Below, piece after piece: positions 1 to 8,026 of a stretch of DNA of 53,700 nt. Origin of the DNA: CAYVWB01 sp964455395 (GTDB taxonomy: Bacteria > Desulfobacterota > Desulfovibrionia > Desulfovibrionales > Desulfovibrionaceae). Under the pieces are notes generated by a model. It did not search any database. It saw only the letters and a list, made by a program, of their open reading frames with translations, and was not told the origin of the DNA. Numbering within the stretch: the first letter of the stretch is position 1; every line of letters begins with the position of its first letter. Where the stretch lies: assembly GCA_964455395.1 (NCBI GenBank), contig CAYVWB010000025.1, positions 1 through 53,700 on the forward strand, given 5' to 3'. The position numbers were made by a program, and so were the translations under genes.

Positions 1-1339
1 CGGCCGGGACACCGTCCGCGTAGCCGAGGTAGGCGCCGTCGAGCTTGCCTGGCTTACCGTCCAGCAGGGGCACGCGGTGGATTTTGCCGTCCATGATCGG
101 GGGCTGCTCGCCGAGATCGAGGCCGGAGGCCCGTATGGCTTGCGCGAATTCTGCCTGCACGTCCATGCTCTTGACCGGCTCGGGCGCCTTTTCCGGTAGC
201 CAGGATTCCAGCTTGGCCAGGTCCGCCCCTTTGGGGGCATACCAGAGCTTGGCCTCCCGGTCCCATTTGGCGCCTGCGGCCTTGGCCTGGTTACGTTGGC
301 GATAGGGGACCGCCAGATAGACCTTTTCCGCTGCCTGCCGGGCCGGGACTTCGGCTTGCTGCACTCGCTCCCGGAGCGGTTCACGTGCCGCTTCCTGTGT
401 GGTCTGCATTGTGGCTTGCATTGTCGCTTGCTCCTCGCGTTCTTGTGCCCGCTCCATGTCGAGCACGTAGTTCTTGATCTTTTCCGCGTCGCGGCAGGCG
501 CGCACGATTTCGTAGGGGTCCTTCTCCAGGACCGTGATCCAGGAGTCCACATATGCCAGGTGCTGACCTGGATCGTGCCCCACACCGAGGTCCTGGCCGA
601 GCATCCAGGAGGCGATTTCCGCGCGCAGCTCCTCGCGTGCGTAGACCTCGGAGCCGAAGGGGCCGAACTCCCGGTTCAGGCGTGAGCCATGCCCGGTCCA
701 GTGCCCGAGTTCGTGCAAGGCGGTGGCGTAGTAGCCGTCGGCCGCCGCGAAACTCTCCCTGGGGGGTAACGAAATCTCGTCACGCAGCAGGCTGTAATAG
801 GCGCGGTCGCGCTGGTTGTGCTTGATGGCAGCACCCGAGTTGCGCAGGATGACCTCGGCCTTCTCGTTGGGGTCCCAATCCACCCCTTGTTTGAGATCAA
901 GCGGGGGCAGCCCCCCTTCGAGCTGGCTGGCGTGGAAGACCGAGGAGAAACGCACGATGGGGCGCTCAAGCTCGACCTTGTGCTTGAGCGCGTTGCCCTC
1001 GGCATCGAGCACGGGCTTGCCGTCGGCATCGAGGAGCGGCTCTTCCTTGCTGAACTGCCAGAAGACGATGGTCTGCGATTTCTCGCCCTTGCGAACGCGG
1101 CACTCCAGGCTGTTGGCCTGCTTCAGACTCATCCAACGCGGGTCCTCGAAGCCCTGGCGCGAGAGCATGACGCGGTTGATGCCGCTGTAAACCGTGCCCG
1201 AGACCGGGTTCCTGGGCGAGCGCAGTTGCCCCGGCCTCCAGGGGCGCTGCCAGGGCGCAGTGCCGCGCTTCAGGTCCTCGATGATCTTGGCCGCGAACTC
1301 CTCATGAAACGGGGGGCGTTCGACTTTACTCCTGGCCAT
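1..1339 (-). CDS. ArdC-type ssDNA-binding / zincin metallopeptidase protein, C-terminus cut by window edge
   Basis: Translating the minus strand from the ATG at 1339 gives at least 446 residues without a stop. The N-terminal ~130 residues (APWQRPW, VYSGINRVML, KGEKSQTIVFW) match the ArdC N-terminal ssDNA-binding domain. Residues ~200-290 form a zincin-like peptidase with an HELGH metal motif at residues 209-213 and a downstream EELRAEIASW helix. Residues ~345-375 (AKAAGAKWDREAKLWYAP) look like a DUF5710 module. The last visible part (DGKIHRVPLLDGKPGKLDGA) resembles the start of a plasmid primase (TraC-like) region. Such proteins on conjugative elements are thought to protect incoming DNA against restriction or to prime the transferred strand. 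The start overlaps the upstream small gene by 14 bases, so it is the distal gene of the tra operon. The full length and the presence of a primase domain cannot be judged here. Confidence 0.85.
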   Translation of the reverse strand, partial: MARSKVERPPFHEEFAAKIIEDLKRGTAPWQRPWRPGQLRSPRNPVSGTVYSGINRVMLSRQGFEDPRWMSLKQANSLECRVRKGEKSQTIVFWQFSKEEPLLDADGKPVLDAEGNALKHKVELERPIVRFSSVFHASQLEGGLPPLDLKQGVDWDPNEKAEVILRNSGAAIKHNQRDRAYYSLLRDEISLPPRESFAAADGYYATALHELGHWTGHGSRLNREFGPFGSEVYAREELRAEIASWMLGQDLGVGHDPGQHLAYVDSWITVLEKDPYEIVRACRDAEKIKNYVLDMERAQEREEQATMQATMQTTQEAAREPLRERVQQAEVPARQAAEKVYLAVPYRQRNQAKAAGAKWDREAKLWYAPKGADLAKLESWLPEKAPEPVKSMDVQAEFAQAIRASGLDLGEQPPIMDGKIHRVPLLDGKPGKLDGAYLGYADGVPA

Positions 1340-1511
1340 GTACGCCCCCCGCGTCGTCTACGTCGTCAAGGTTCAGCGCGCCTTCCTCGAAGGCGCCCAT
1401 GAACTCGGCCACGTCCGGATCGACCGGCACGCCCAGCTCTGGACTTTCGGTTGCCTGCACGTCTACGGCCCGGGCCGCTGCCTGCAAATACTCCTTGTAG
1501 TCTGTGTTCAT
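1326..1511 (-). CDS. Small acidic hypothetical protein in the tra operon (61 aa)
   Basis: This is a 61-residue acidic protein beginning MNTDYKEYLQAAARAV and ending in a run rich in Asp, Glu and Gly. I do not recognise a family. I chose the ATG at 1511 because the complement carries AAGGAGAAAGGAA directly before it. An ATG at 1529, overlapping the traF stop as ATGA, would add six residues. The gene lies between traF and the ArdC-type gene and overlaps the latter by 14 bases, so it is translated from the same transcript. No function is proposed. Confidence 0.55.
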   Translation of the reverse strand: MNTDYKEYLQAAARAVDVQATESPELGVPVDPDVAEFMGAFEEGALNLDDVDDAGGVHGQE

Positions 1512-1525
1512 TTCCTTTCTCCTTG

Positions 1526-2068
1526 TCATTCAAAGGTCATGACCGGCCGCGCTGGGCGTAGCGCGCGCAGGTCCACCAGGCCAAAGTAGCGGCTGTCGAA
1601 GCCGCCCTTATGGCTATCCGAGAGCACCAGGGCCTTGTTCGCGTGGATGGTGCCGGATTCCAGGCCGCCACGCGGCAAGGGGCGGCCGTGGCTGTCCAGA
1701 GTCCTGACCTGGCTGCAAGGCTGGAGCTGGCCGTTGATGCGCACCCCTTCCGGGGCGATGTCCAGCTGATCGCCCGGCAGGCCGACCAGGCGTTTGAGCA
1801 AGGGGCGCGTGCCCGAGTCGCAAAGGCCTGGGCGCAGATACCCCCGCTCCAGGGCCAGTGCGGCAAGCGCCCCTTGCTCTGGACAGAACGCAACGAGGTC
1901 GCCGCGTTCGGGTGCTCGGGATTCCAGGCGATAGAGCCCCACGGCCACGGACGGGGTGAGGTTCAGGCGAAAGCCCAGTGCCCAGAGAACCCCGAGCCAG
2001 AAAATCAGGCTCAGAGCCAGGACCAGGGCTGCGGGCAGCAGCCTAGACCTCGGCCAGATAGCGTTCAT
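1526..2068 (-). CDS. traF: TraF-type conjugation signal peptidase / pilin maturase
   Basis: A 180-residue S26-type peptidase of the RP4 TraF family. It has one N-terminal membrane segment (about residues 10-30), the nucleophile region TPSVAVGLYRL, the general-base lysine region LLKRLVGLPGD and the closing SDSHKGGFDSRYFG motif of this family. In RP4, TraF trims the TrbC prepilin and closes it into a cyclic pilin, so its substrate here is probably the TrbC encoded at 12772-13089. The open frame extends upstream to 2239, but the ATG at 2068 is preferred: it overlaps the 3' end of traG by 26 bases and leaves a normal signal-anchor. Confidence 0.88.
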   Translation of the reverse strand: MNAIWPRSRLLPAALVLALSLIFWLGVLWALGFRLNLTPSVAVGLYRLESRAPERGDLVAFCPEQGALAALALERGYLRPGLCDSGTRPLLKRLVGLPGDQLDIAPEGVRINGQLQPCSQVRTLDSHGRPLPRGGLESGTIHANKALVLSDSHKGGFDSRYFGLVDLRALRPARPVMTFE

Positions 2069-4040
2069 AGGACTTGTCCTCGCTGAGTTTTGGCTGCGAC
2101 TTGTTTGAAGAGCCGGGACGCGTGCGCTCCGGATGCAGCGAATCGGACTTGCTTGGCGCCTCAATCCGCGCGCGCTGGGAAAACACCGGGTCCAGGAAGT
2201 AGAGAATCTGCTTGCCGTAGATGGGCGGCTGGCCGGCACAGAAGACGAGCATGTCGCCCGGCGCCGTGATGCGACAGGCCTCGTCCTTGGTGGGGCCGGG
2301 CAGGCGCATGCATTCGTCTTCAGTGAGCAGCGGTCGCGCTACCTCGTTTATACTGAGCGAGGCGTTCTTCAGCCCGCCACTGCGCGCGCCGGAGAGCGCG
2401 GTCTTCTTCTCGATCACCGTGGCCTTGCCGGTCATGGCCGAGAGGACGCGCGCGGTCTCCACGGTGTTCGGCGCAAAAGCCACGCGCACGTGGCAGTTGG
2501 CCATGAGGCCGTTGTCCTTGCCGTAGACCGCGTTCAGCTGCACGATGTCCTGGACGATGAAGTAGCCCTTGAGCCCGTAGCCGGCCATGTAGGCGATGGC
2601 GCGCTCCACTATGTCCAGCTTGCCCAGGGCCGTGAATTCATCAAGCATGAGCAGCACTCGCCGACGCTGCTCTGCGCCGCAGTCCAGACGCGCGGTGGCG
2701 CGGTTGAGCAGCATGGTCAGCACGATCCGCACCAAGGGGCGCAGCCGGTCGATGTCCGCCGGGCTTATCACGAGGTACAGATTCACGGGGCGCTCGTGCC
2801 GCGCGAGATCGTCCAGGCGAAAGTCGCAACGGGAAGTGTTCATGGCCACCACCGGGTCGCGGTAGAGGTTCAGGTTGGCCACGGCCGTGGAAAGCACGCC
2901 CGAAAGCTCCCGGTCCGCCTTGTTCAGCATCTCCCGCGCAGCGGCCGTGACAAAGCGGTGGATGTCCGCGCCGTGGCACCCAGAGACACCCCCCGAAAGC
3001 AGTGCGTCGAGCATGGCCGCGTGGTCCGTGGCGATCATCTCCTCGAACACATCCTGAATGGGGCGGTTCTCATCCGCTAAAAGACAGGAGAGGTCGCAGA
3101 GCGTGGCCGGGCGCCCTTCGGCGTGGCGCGTGACCACGAGGCAATGCAGCAGCGCGCCGGAGAGAAAGCCGAAGGCGGCCTTGTGCCAGTAGTCGGCCAG
3201 CCCCTTGCCTTGTGGATCGAGGATCATGCTGACCAGGTTCTGCGCGTCCTGCACCGCGTGTACGGTCTCCAGTCGGATTTCTTCAAGGGGGTTGAAGCAT
3301 GCTGAGTTGCCGCTTGTATCCGAAGGGTCGAAACGCAAGACGCGGTGCCCTTGCGAGGCGAGCCAGCCTGCGGTCATGTTCCAGTTCTCGCCCTTGATGT
3401 CGAAGACGACCGTGGAATCAGACCAGGCAAGCAGCGTGGGTATGATTAGCCCCACGCCTTTGCCCGAGCGCGTGGGCGCAAAACAGAGCACGTGCTCCGG
3501 GCCGTTGTGCCGCAGATAACGCTGCACGCGCGCCGGCCGGCCACGCAGCGTGCGCCGCAGCCCTTCCAAGCCGCGATGCTCGTGCAGCCAGCCTCCCACG
3601 TACACGCCCTGGCCATCGAGCAAGCCCATGGCGCGGATTTCCGCGGCACGCGCCCAACGCGCCGACCCGTGCAGGTCCTCGCAGCCCTTGCTGAGCTTGC
3701 GACGCCCCACAAAGAGACTGAGGATGAGAAACTGCGGCAGGATGAACAGGGCCTGGGCAAAGGACAGGGACTGCTCCACGTAGCCCTGGGGGTCGGCCAG
3801 GCCGGGCATGGATTGCCAGGCGAAGATGGACCACGGCGCGTACCAGGCCAGATCCAAGGCGTGAGCGAGGGGCGCGCCGAGGGCGGGATGGAAGCCGTAG
3901 TACGCGGCCACGCGTTGCGTGGCAAAGCTCATGGACGCCAGGGCAAGAATGGTGACGAAGATGAGGTAGCACCAGAGCGCCACCCTGGAGCGCGCGGGCT
4001 TGGCCCGGCCGAGGCCGTAGGGTTTCTTGTGCTCAGGCAT
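2043..4040 (-). CDS. traG: TraG/VirD4-type coupling ATPase (type IV coupling protein)
   Basis: A 665-residue inner-membrane ATPase that links the relaxosome to the type IV secretion channel. Two membrane segments lie in the first ~110 residues, then a Walker A loop (APTRSGKGVGLIIPTLL) and a Walker B stretch (RVLLMLDEFTALG), followed by the ADNGLMANCHVRVAFAPN region typical of TraG. The ATG at 4040 (MPEHKKPYG) is preferred over the upstream extension to 4121, which would run into the hicA promoter. The gene is separated from trbI by the oppositely oriented hicAB pair and is followed by traF with a 26-base overlap. Confidence 0.93.
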   Translation of the reverse strand: MPEHKKPYGLGRAKPARSRVALWCYLIFVTILALASMSFATQRVAAYYGFHPALGAPLAHALDLAWYAPWSIFAWQSMPGLADPQGYVEQSLSFAQALFILPQFLILSLFVGRRKLSKGCEDLHGSARWARAAEIRAMGLLDGQGVYVGGWLHEHRGLEGLRRTLRGRPARVQRYLRHNGPEHVLCFAPTRSGKGVGLIIPTLLAWSDSTVVFDIKGENWNMTAGWLASQGHRVLRFDPSDTSGNSACFNPLEEIRLETVHAVQDAQNLVSMILDPQGKGLADYWHKAAFGFLSGALLHCLVVTRHAEGRPATLCDLSCLLADENRPIQDVFEEMIATDHAAMLDALLSGGVSGCHGADIHRFVTAAAREMLNKADRELSGVLSTAVANLNLYRDPVVAMNTSRCDFRLDDLARHERPVNLYLVISPADIDRLRPLVRIVLTMLLNRATARLDCGAEQRRRVLLMLDEFTALGKLDIVERAIAYMAGYGLKGYFIVQDIVQLNAVYGKDNGLMANCHVRVAFAPNTVETARVLSAMTGKATVIEKKTALSGARSGGLKNASLSINEVARPLLTEDECMRLPGPTKDEACRITAPGDMLVFCAGQPPIYGKQILYFLDPVFSQRARIEAPSKSDSLHPERTRPGSSNKSQPKLSEDKSYERYLAEV

Positions 4041-4062
4041 GGGCGTTCGTGAGAGTTTGATC

Positions 4063-4096
4063 TTGACTTGACACCACAAAATAGTACCATGTAGCC
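4063..4096 (+). promoter_or_regulatory. Candidate hicAB promoter
   Basis: TTGACT (4063-4068), a 16-base gap and TACCAT (4085-4090) resemble -35 and -10 boxes just before the hicA ATG at 4097. This would make the hicA message almost leaderless, and no clear ribosome site is visible. TTGACA at 4068 is an alternative -35. The segment also separates hicA from the divergent traG start at 4040. Confidence 0.35.
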
Positions 4097-4351
4097 ATGA
4101 ACAACAAACAACGCCGGACACTGGAGGCGGTCTTCAGGGATCCGATCAGCCCGTCCATTGCCTGGGGCGACATCGAAAGCCTGTTCCGGGCCTGCGGTGC
4201 GGAAATTGCCGAAGGACGGGGCTCGCGAATCCGGGTGGAGTTGAACGGCAAGTACGCCGTGTTCCACCGCCCCCATCCGCAACCCGAGACAGACAAGGGT
4301 TCGGTGCGGTCCGTGCGGCGATTTCTCAACGATGCAGGAGTAACGCCATGA
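4097..4351 (+). CDS. hicA: HicA-type mRNA interferase toxin
   Basis: An 84-residue HicA-family toxin of the dsRBD-like fold, predicted to cleave mRNA. Visible hallmarks are the short N-terminal helix region (RRTLEAVF), the acidic WGDIESLF segment, GRGSRIRVELNGKYAVFHRPHP carrying the family's catalytic-type histidine, and a C-terminal helix (VRRFLNDAGV). The last four bases overlap the antitoxin start (ATGA at 4348), the usual toxin-first hicAB arrangement. It is slightly longer than the ~60-residue minimal HicA but within the range of the extended type. Confidence 0.88.
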   Translation: MNNKQRRTLEAVFRDPISPSIAWGDIESLFRACGAEIAEGRGSRIRVELNGKYAVFHRPHPQPETDKGSVRSVRRFLNDAGVTP

Positions 4352-4707
4352 ATATATTGAACTACAAAGGGTATCAGGGGCGCTTCGAGTACGATCCCGA
4401 GGCCGATCTGTTCCACGGCGAGGTGCTGCACCTGTCTGACGTCATCACCTTTCAGGGGCGCTCCATCGATGAAATGAAGCAGGCCCTGGAGGACTCCGTA
4501 GAGGATTACCTGGAGTTCTGCGCCCAGAAGGGCCGGCAGCCCGAAAAACCCTATTCCGGTCGTTTCAACGTGCGCCTCACGCCCGAGATGCATCGTCGCA
4601 TCGCCTCCAAGGCTGCGGAAGACGGCAAGAGCCTGAACACCTGGGTTGCTGATGTACTGCACCACGCCGTGGAGCCTGAGCAGACCAACCATCACGGCAG
4701 GCCCTGA
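4348..4707 (+). CDS. hicB: HicB-type antitoxin
   Basis: A 119-residue HicB antitoxin. Residues ~1-65 are the partial RNase-H-like domain (YDPEADLFHGEVLHLSDVITF). Residues ~85-110 form a ribbon-helix-helix DNA-binding tail (FNVRLTPEMHRRIASKAAEDGKSLNTWV), so the protein should neutralise HicA and repress the operon. It is translationally coupled to hicA and converges with trbI, whose stop lies only seven bases away. Its strand is opposite to the whole tra/trb cluster, which marks it as an inserted module. Confidence 0.9.
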   Translation: MNILNYKGYQGRFEYDPEADLFHGEVLHLSDVITFQGRSIDEMKQALEDSVEDYLEFCAQKGRQPEKPYSGRFNVRLTPEMHRRIASKAAEDGKSLNTWVADVLHHAVEPEQTNHHGRP

Positions 4708-4714
4708 AGCGCAC

Positions 4715-5950
4715 CTACTGCCACGCCACATACGGCGCCTCGAGCACGACGTCCTTGGTCACGATGACGTTGAACCGATAACCGGGGCGGATTTCCAGCG
4801 TGGGCTTGATGTTCAGGTTCTTTTCCAGGAGCTTGGTGGTGGTCTGGCCCAGCTGGCTGGACAGGGCCGAGACCATTGAATCCTGCATGGAGGGCGCGCT
4901 GCTGCTCGTGCTCATTCCGGCCGTGCCGCTGTCGTTGAGCGTGTCCATGGCATAGGCAGTGCCCCCGGAAATCAAGGACATGAGCACGGCCGAGCCGAAG
5001 ATGCGCCAGTAGTGGTTGTCCACCTGGTCGTGAAATCCGGAGTAGCCGCTCATGTCCGCGCCGGGCATGGCGCCCAGGGTCATGGCAGAGCCGTCCGGAA
5101 AAATGAGCCTGTTCCAGGCCACGAGCACGCGGGACTGGCCGTAGACCACGCGCGAATCATACACGCCGTAAAGCTTCGAGCCCTGAGGGATGAGCAGGTG
5201 CGCGCCGTGTGCTGTGTCATAGACGTTCTGGCTGACCTGGGCGATGAGCGCGCCCGGCAGATCGGAGTTCACGCCCGTGAGCATGACGCCGGGGATGACC
5301 GCCCCTGTCTTGAGTTCGAAGGGGCGGCCGGGAGTACGCGAATCCGGCAGGTGCCATTGCGCGTCGGCCTTGGCGCGCCCGAAGAACGCTTCCTTGTCCT
5401 TGTCCGCGGCGGGGTTGTACTCGCTTTGGAGCAGCGCAGAGAGTTCCTCACTGTCGAACTCACTGTGCCCTGACGGTTTATCACGCCCTGCAGGGGCGGT
5501 TGCCGTCACTGCGACCGTGCCTGGCTGCGTTTGCTCGCCCTTCTTGACCACCAGCGGGGAGCGCAAGGCGTCGATGTTCTCCTGCACCTTGAGCCGACGC
5601 AGCTGCTCCTGCTCGCGACGTGCGTTGTCCCCGGCCTCGTCTTTCTGCGGCGCCAGCACCACAATCTGCTTTTCCGGCTGCACGGGCGCGGGAGCCTCGG
5701 CCGCTGGCGGCTCGGGGTGCAGGGCCAGACCAGGTCCGCCGTCTTCCGGCAGAAAGGGCTTTTCGGGCTGCACCTCCAGCGGGAGCGCTTGCTCCTCTGG
5801 CAGGCCACGCTCCATGAAGTTCACGCTGTAGATCAGCACCGCAGCCAGGATGCCCCCCATGAGCAAGACGAGCAGCAAAGGCTTCTTGCTCATGCGGGCC
5901 ACAGGCAGGGCCGCGCCGCGCAGGGGGTTGAGTTCGTTGGGGCTGTTCAT
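4715..5950 (-). CDS. trbI: TrbI (VirB10-like) T4SS envelope-spanning protein
   Basis: A 411-residue VirB10/TrbI homologue. It has a short cytoplasmic N-terminus, one membrane helix (residues ~25-45, LLLVLLMGGILAAVLIYSV), a proline-rich periplasmic linker and a C-terminal TrbI domain with IPGVMLTGVNSDLPG, DTAHGAHLLIPQGSKLYG and a predicted antenna segment. In T4SS this protein joins the inner-membrane ATPases to the outer-membrane pore made by TrbG and TrbH. The ATG overlaps the trbH stop as ATGA. It is the last gene of the trb run before the hicAB insertion. Confidence 0.93.
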   Translation of the reverse strand: MNSPNELNPLRGAALPVARMSKKPLLLVLLMGGILAAVLIYSVNFMERGLPEEQALPLEVQPEKPFLPEDGGPGLALHPEPPAAEAPAPVQPEKQIVVLAPQKDEAGDNARREQEQLRRLKVQENIDALRSPLVVKKGEQTQPGTVAVTATAPAGRDKPSGHSEFDSEELSALLQSEYNPAADKDKEAFFGRAKADAQWHLPDSRTPGRPFELKTGAVIPGVMLTGVNSDLPGALIAQVSQNVYDTAHGAHLLIPQGSKLYGVYDSRVVYGQSRVLVAWNRLIFPDGSAMTLGAMPGADMSGYSGFHDQVDNHYWRIFGSAVLMSLISGGTAYAMDTLNDSGTAGMSTSSSAPSMQDSMVSALSSQLGQTTTKLLEKNLNIKPTLEIRPGYRFNVIVTKDVVLEAPYVAWQ

Positions 5951-6405
5951 GGCTTCACAGGCGCTTCTATCGGGGGAGGCGCAACGGGCGCCCCGGTCTG
6001 GGCGACGCCCGCTTCAGGCGTGGTCCGCTCCCCAAGGATGTACACGCGGGAAAAGGCAAAGCCGTCCGAGAGCGCCATGTGCAGATACCAGGCCGCAGGC
6101 TCCTCCCTGATGGCGTCCAGGGTGTAGCTCAGTTCCACCACATCGGCGCCGGCAGCAGGCTCCAGGCGAAAGCCACGGGCGCGAAGCCCTTGCTCCAGGA
6201 GCTCGCCGAAACTGCCGCGCTGTGCTGGTACCAGATGCAGAGTGGTCAGGCCGGGAGGGTAGACATCTAGCAGGCGGGATATTGCGTCCGAGGCCATGAC
6301 TTTTTCCTGCTCGGCCTGGAGCCCCTGGCCACAGAACGAACCTCCATGGCGTGCGGCGCAGCCGGAGCACAACGCCAGGCAAAGCAGCAGGATGAATGCG
6401 CGCAT
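5947..6405 (-). CDS. trbH: TrbH-type conjugation lipoprotein
   Basis: A 152-residue protein with a lipoprotein signal peptide (MRAFILLLCLALCSGC, lipobox Cys at residue 16), followed by a compact periplasmic domain. Its place between trbG and trbI and its size fit TrbH, the VirB7-like lipoprotein that anchors the outer-membrane core complex. The sequence outside the signal is poorly conserved, so the name rests mostly on position. Start and stop overlap its neighbours as ATGA and a one-base junction. Confidence 0.78.
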   Translation of the reverse strand: MRAFILLLCLALCSGCAARHGGSFCGQGLQAEQEKVMASDAISRLLDVYPPGLTTLHLVPAQRGSFGELLEQGLRARGFRLEPAAGADVVELSYTLDAIREEPAAWYLHMALSDGFAFSRVYILGERTTPEAGVAQTGAPVAPPPIEAPVKP

Positions 6406-7331
6406 CAGCTGTCCTCCCTGGTGATTTCGATGGATTCCTGATCGCGCCCCACACCGACCACCAGGACGACCTTTTCAAAGAGCCCGTCCACGACCATGGC
6501 CTGGCCCTTGACGCGGTAGTTCACGAGCACGTCGCTGCCGGACTTGCGCACCAGCAGGACAGGCATCTCGTTGGTGGCCGGGGCCGCGGGTAACCGGATC
6601 ACAGTCTGCCGGCCGTCGTCATAGACCTGCACCGGCTTCCAGGATGCCTTGCCCTTGACCACGTAGCGGAAGTTGAGCGTGCTCAGGTCCGCCTCACGGC
6701 CGTCTAGCGATGCCGTGCGCCAGCGCTCTTCCTTGGCCTCGTGTTCGGCCTGCTCCCTGAAACGTCGTACCTGGTCTTCCATGTAGAGGAAGCCCACGTA
6801 GGGCGTGTGCCCCTCGCGTTGGGAGATAAGGCGCAGGTGGTAGACGCGGCGGCTGGTGGTGACCACGGCCGAGCTTTCCAGACCGGCGTCAACAGGCTTG
6901 ATCAGGAGATGCACGGTCTTGTTCTCCCCGGAGCCGGAGGTGGCCACGTCCACGAGCCAGCGGGCCGAGTCGCCCACCACCACTTCATTGAGGGTTTCCC
7001 CGGCCTGCAACTCCACGTCGCAGACATTGAGCGGCGCGGCGACGATGGTGGGCAGGCTCGCTCCGTGCACGTAGAGCACCTTGCCCGTGGCGTTGCGCAC
7101 GGGCGCAATCGACTTGGCCGCCCACTGCCCGGCCAGCTCCAGGGCTTTGGTCTCGTTGGGCGTCAGCGCCACCGGCGTGTCACTGAGATAGTCAGGAAGG
7201 GGCGGAAAAGGCGCAGCGGATTGCTCCGCCTCAATTTGCGGCGCTTCTGAAGCATGCTCCGCAAGAGCAGGAGCGGGAAGCAAGAGCACAAGACAACATA
7301 ACAGCAGGCAACGCATGGTCATGCACCTCAT
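6405..7331 (-). CDS. trbG: TrbG (VirB9-like) T4SS outer-membrane core protein
   Basis: A 308-residue TrbG homologue with a signal peptide (CLLLCCLVLLLPAPALA) and the VirB9/TrbG beta-rich domain (VYHLRLISQREGHTPYVGFLY, then NFRYVVKGKASWKPVQVYDDGRQT within the C-terminal half). It forms the outer-membrane pore ring with TrbH and the TrbI antenna. The ATG at 7331 was chosen because it overlaps the trbF stop as ATGA. ATGs at 7322 and 7316 also give complete signal peptides. The frame stays open to 7628, but that part lies within trbF. Confidence 0.92.
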   Translation of the reverse strand: MRCMTMRCLLLCCLVLLLPAPALAEHASEAPQIEAEQSAAPFPPLPDYLSDTPVALTPNETKALELAGQWAAKSIAPVRNATGKVLYVHGASLPTIVAAPLNVCDVELQAGETLNEVVVGDSARWLVDVATSGSGENKTVHLLIKPVDAGLESSAVVTTSRRVYHLRLISQREGHTPYVGFLYMEDQVRRFREQAEHEAKEERWRTASLDGREADLSTLNFRYVVKGKASWKPVQVYDDGRQTVIRLPAAPATNEMPVLLVRKSGSDVLVNYRVKGQAMVVDGLFEKVVLVVGVGRDQESIEITREDS

Positions 7332-8026
7332 CGGGGTTGCGAGTTGACAGTGCCCGAGAGCACTTTGGCAAAGGAAATGCCTGTGACATGAACTCCACCA
7401 GGGTTCTTGATGATCTGATCTTCCGTATTCGGGGGGCGCACCTGGACGGTCAGCGTGGCCTCGAAGGACTGCGGCGGCTGCAGCTCCAGGCCGTTGAAGC
7501 CGCGCACTGTCTCTGTCCACTCCACACGCCAGGAATCCTGGCTCACCGGCAGGGGCAGCCCTTTGACCGAGACCTGCACCAGCTTGCCTTCCTTGGCGCG
7601 TTCGTAGGGGTTGTTCTGCTCGTACCACTGCCGCAGCTGCCCCTTGGCTGAACCGGCCATGAAGTAGGCCAGGCGTTCGACCATCTTCTTCTGCAGGTCC
7701 AAATCAGCGGTCACGGTTCGCCAGTTCACGATGACGCCGGCCAGCTCGGCCTGAATCAACCGCTGGGGCACCGGCGCGGCCAGGTCGGCACGGGTCACGG
7801 CCGCGGCCTTGCCCAGCTGGTCCACCTCCACCACATAGGGCACGACCTTGTACTGCGCGGCCATGATCACGTTGCCGGCAATGGAGCCGGCCGCGAGGAG
7901 CAGGCTGACGAAGGCGACCAGGCGCCAGTGGGCCGCGCGCTGGATGTAGCTGCCGTAGCGCTCCAGCCACTCCTCGCGGCCGCTCAGGTACGGATTGCGG
8001 GGCGTAGCCGCCTGCCTATTCGACAT
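7328..8026 (-). CDS. trbF: TrbF (VirB8-like) inner-membrane T4SS protein
   Basis: A 232-residue bitopic protein with a cytoplasmic N-terminus, one membrane helix at ~35-55 (LVAFVSLLLAAGSIAGNVIM) and a periplasmic VirB8-like NTF2-fold domain (YKVVPYVVEVDQLGKAAAV, WRVEWTETVRGFNG). It helps assemble the channel and contacts TrbG and TrbI. The start overlaps trbL by 11 bases and the end overlaps trbG by four. Confidence 0.93.
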   Translation of the reverse strand: MSNRQAATPRNPYLSGREEWLERYGSYIQRAAHWRLVAFVSLLLAAGSIAGNVIMAAQYKVVPYVVEVDQLGKAAAVTRADLAAPVPQRLIQAELAGVIVNWRTVTADLDLQKKMVERLAYFMAGSAKGQLRQWYEQNNPYERAKEGKLVQVSVKGLPLPVSQDSWRVEWTETVRGFNGLELQPPQSFEATLTVQVRPPNTEDQIIKNPGGVHVTGISFAKVLSGTVNSQPR

